Source: JAXDBM01 sp963709485 (GTDB taxonomy: Bacteria > Desulfobacterota > Syntrophia > Syntrophales > Fen-1087). From it: a stretch of 64,000 bases of DNA. The position numbers and the translations under genes are program-made. Shown here one piece after another: positions 62,611 through 64,000 of this stretch; position 1 is the first letter of the stretch, and every line of letters begins with the position of its first letter. Under the pieces are notes generated by a model. That model ran no database searches. It was not told where the DNA came from and worked only from the letters and a program-made list of their open reading frames with translations. The DNA is taken from contig CAVPWE010000003.1 in NCBI GenBank assembly GCA_963709485.1, forward strand, positions 1-64,000. Reading direction: 5' to 3'.

Positions 62611-63868
62611 ATGAACGATAAAATCAAATGCCCCAATTGCGGGCACAGTTTCGATGTCGAAGAAGCCATCTCGGGGAAGCTGGAAGCCCATTTCAGGGCC
62701 GAGTACGAGCGGAAGGTCGCGGAGCAGGCCGACCGGTTCAATGAAGAGAAGCGAAAGCTTGAAGAGGAAAGAAAGCAACTCAGTGCCCTTCGGGAAAACC
62801 AGGAGGCGATGCTGAAGGCCGAGCTTGCGAAGGCGCTGGAAAACGAGAAGGCAAGAATCGAACAGTCGGCCGGCGAAAAGTATGAGGAGCAGATCAAAGC
62901 CCTTCGGGATGAGAACGAGAAGCGAAAATCCGAGAACAAGTCTCTCAAGGAGAAAGAGGTCGCCCTGATGCGGCAGGAGGCGGCGCTGAAAGAGAGGCAG
63001 GAAGAGCTGGATCTTCACGTCGAGAAGCAGATTCTCGAAAAGCAGAAAGAGATCGAGGAAAAGGCCCGCGCGAAGGAGCGGGAGAGCTTCGAGACTGGAG
63101 AAAATCAAACTTCTGAAGCAGATCGATGACAACAAGAAACTTGCGGAAGAAATGAGGCGAAAGGCGGAGCAGGGCTCGATGCAGTTGCAGGGCGAGGTGC
63201 AGGAGCTGGCCCTGGAAGACCACCTGTCCAGAGCATACCCCTTTGACAGGATTCAGGAGGTGCCGAAGGGGATGAGGGGCGCCGACAGCATCCAGACCGT
63301 CGTCAATTCCCTGCAGCAGGAATGCGGTTCGATCGTCTATGAGAGCAAGCGGACGAAGAGCTTCGCCAACGACTGGATCGACAAATTGAAGCAGGACCAG
63401 ATGGCCTGCAAGGCGGATGTCGCCGTGCTGGTCACGGAAACGATGCCGGGCGGCATGGAACGCTTCGGGGAGCGCGACGGCGTCTGGATCTGCGGCTTCC
63501 ATGAAGTGGGAAGCGTCTCGCTTGTCCTGCGGGAAATGCTGATCAGAACGCATTCGGTCCGGAAGTCGCAGGAGAACAAGGGCGACAAAATGGAGCTGCT
63601 CTACAGCTATCTGACGAGCAATGAATTCGTGCAGAACATCAGGCGAATCGTCGAAAACTTCGATTCCATGATGAACCAGTTGAATGCCGAGAAGAAGGCC
63701 ATGCTCAAGATCTGGAAAGAGAGGGAAAAGCAGATCTGGGTGGTCCATGAAAACATATCGGCCCTGTTCGGCTCCATCAAGGGGATTGCCGGGAAGGAGC
63801 TGGAGGCATCCGGTGTTCTTCAGTTGCCGGACGCGCGGATTGAGGAATCGAAAGCCACGGACCAATGA
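62611..63868 (+). pseudogene. DUF2130 domain protein, frameshifted
   Basis: The first frame (62611-63129) has a zinc-ribbon start (CPNCGHSFDVEEA) followed by a long coiled coil (EEKRKLEEERKQLSALREN) and stops at 63127-63129. The second frame, open from about 63096, continues LEKIKLLKQIDDNKKLAEE and holds the DUF2130 core (LSRAYPFDRIQEVPKGMRGA) to 63868. A single-base change near 63093-63099 would restore about 418 codons. AGGAG precedes the start. The domain is related to nucleases and is common near defence genes. It may be a real frameshift or a sequence error. Confidence 0.75.
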
Positions 63869-63869
63869 G

Positions 63870-64000
63870 ATGGTTCTCGACGATGAAAGCCGAATGAATC
63901 CCAACGCCACGACCGATCGGATTGCCGGTTCCGGTCCTCCGGAGAGTGTTCCTCCGGCTGTCGATGCCCTGATCGGGCGGCTCCGAGGCCATTACCCCGA
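63870..64000 (+). CDS. Start of a gene cut by the window edge
   Basis: An open frame begins at ATG 63870, one base after the DUF2130 stop codon, and continues to the edge (MVLDDESRMNPNATTDRIAG). A second ATG at 63894 is in frame. No family can be assigned from 43 codons. Confidence 0.35.
   Translation, partial: MVLDDESRMNPNATTDRIAGSGPPESVPPAVDALIGRLRGHYP

Noticed and set aside
1..64000. CRISPR arrays, rRNA and tRNA genes
   Set aside because: No regularly spaced repeats with spacers and no rRNA or tRNA-like sequence was recognised by reading; a covariance-model search would be needed to exclude a tRNA.

Overview
The window looks like a chromosomal segment of an anaerobic bacterium of the former Deltaproteobacteria (Desulfobacterota, Syntrophales-like). 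This is inferred from dense acyl-CoA catabolism, NtrC/sigma-54 control, a PEP-CTERM protein, a Tat-exported flavoprotein and purine-rich Shine-Dalgarno sites. No rRNA, tRNA or CRISPR was recognised.

Region 1 (about 170-15,372, all minus strand) is an acyl-CoA degradation island. In transcription order it encodes a BKACE-type beta-keto acid cleavage enzyme, an isovaleryl-type acyl-CoA dehydrogenase, a MaoC hydratase, two SCP-x/Ltp2-like thiolase-fold proteins, two DUF35 zinc-ribbon/OB partners, a CoA-transferase, a classical thiolase, an acyl-CoA synthetase and a second isovaleryl-type dehydrogenase. BKACE would give acetoacetate, which the transferase could activate and the thiolase cleave. 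A sigma-54-type promoter precedes BKACE. Just upstream lie an NtrC-type regulator and a soluble histidine kinase, themselves preceded by a sigma-54-type promoter and a 19-bp palindrome. A ~162-bp direct repeat (1-162 and 15,703-15,864) brackets the island.

Region 2 (15,850-36,200) is mixed. It holds a small secreted crystallin-like protein, a frameshifted AtoE-type transporter, an IS91-type remnant, a secreted protein with Cys-rich modules, a dienoyl-CoA isomerase-like hydratase between two gene remnants, a PEP-CTERM gene with a sigma-54-type promoter and three upstream repeats, an amidase, two Gly-rich secreted proteins, a spermidine-synthase-like protein with a membrane partner, a BT1-type transporter, an acyl-CoA ligase, a Tat flavoprotein, and a small metal-related cluster with an ArsR regulator.

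Region 3 (36,200-45,000) is IS-rich. A 4Fe-4S protein gene is interrupted at codon 15 by an IS4-type element that is itself interrupted by an IS21-type element; both insertions can be resolved to the base. An IS3 element follows.

The most novel signal is a pair of homologous minus-strand micro-operons at about 26,440-26,956 and 42,580-43,240. They encode 38-, 31- and 25-residue peptides too short for ordinary gene calling. Two or three of the short ones share the motif KGW(V/L)DPMCTP. Both copies keep Shine-Dalgarno sites, a promoter-like pair with a 17-bp spacer, an inverted repeat 54 bp upstream of it, and a terminator.

Region 4 (45,500-64,000) is a defence island: type III-like res, a HigBA-like toxin-antitoxin pair, and mod with a large palindrome inside its target-recognition region. 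These are followed by an AAA-ATPase remnant, a TIR-NTPase-TPR gene split by an IS, a RelE-UvrD fusion, an IS1634-type element, an AlbA_2/RecG-like protein and a frameshifted DUF2130 gene.
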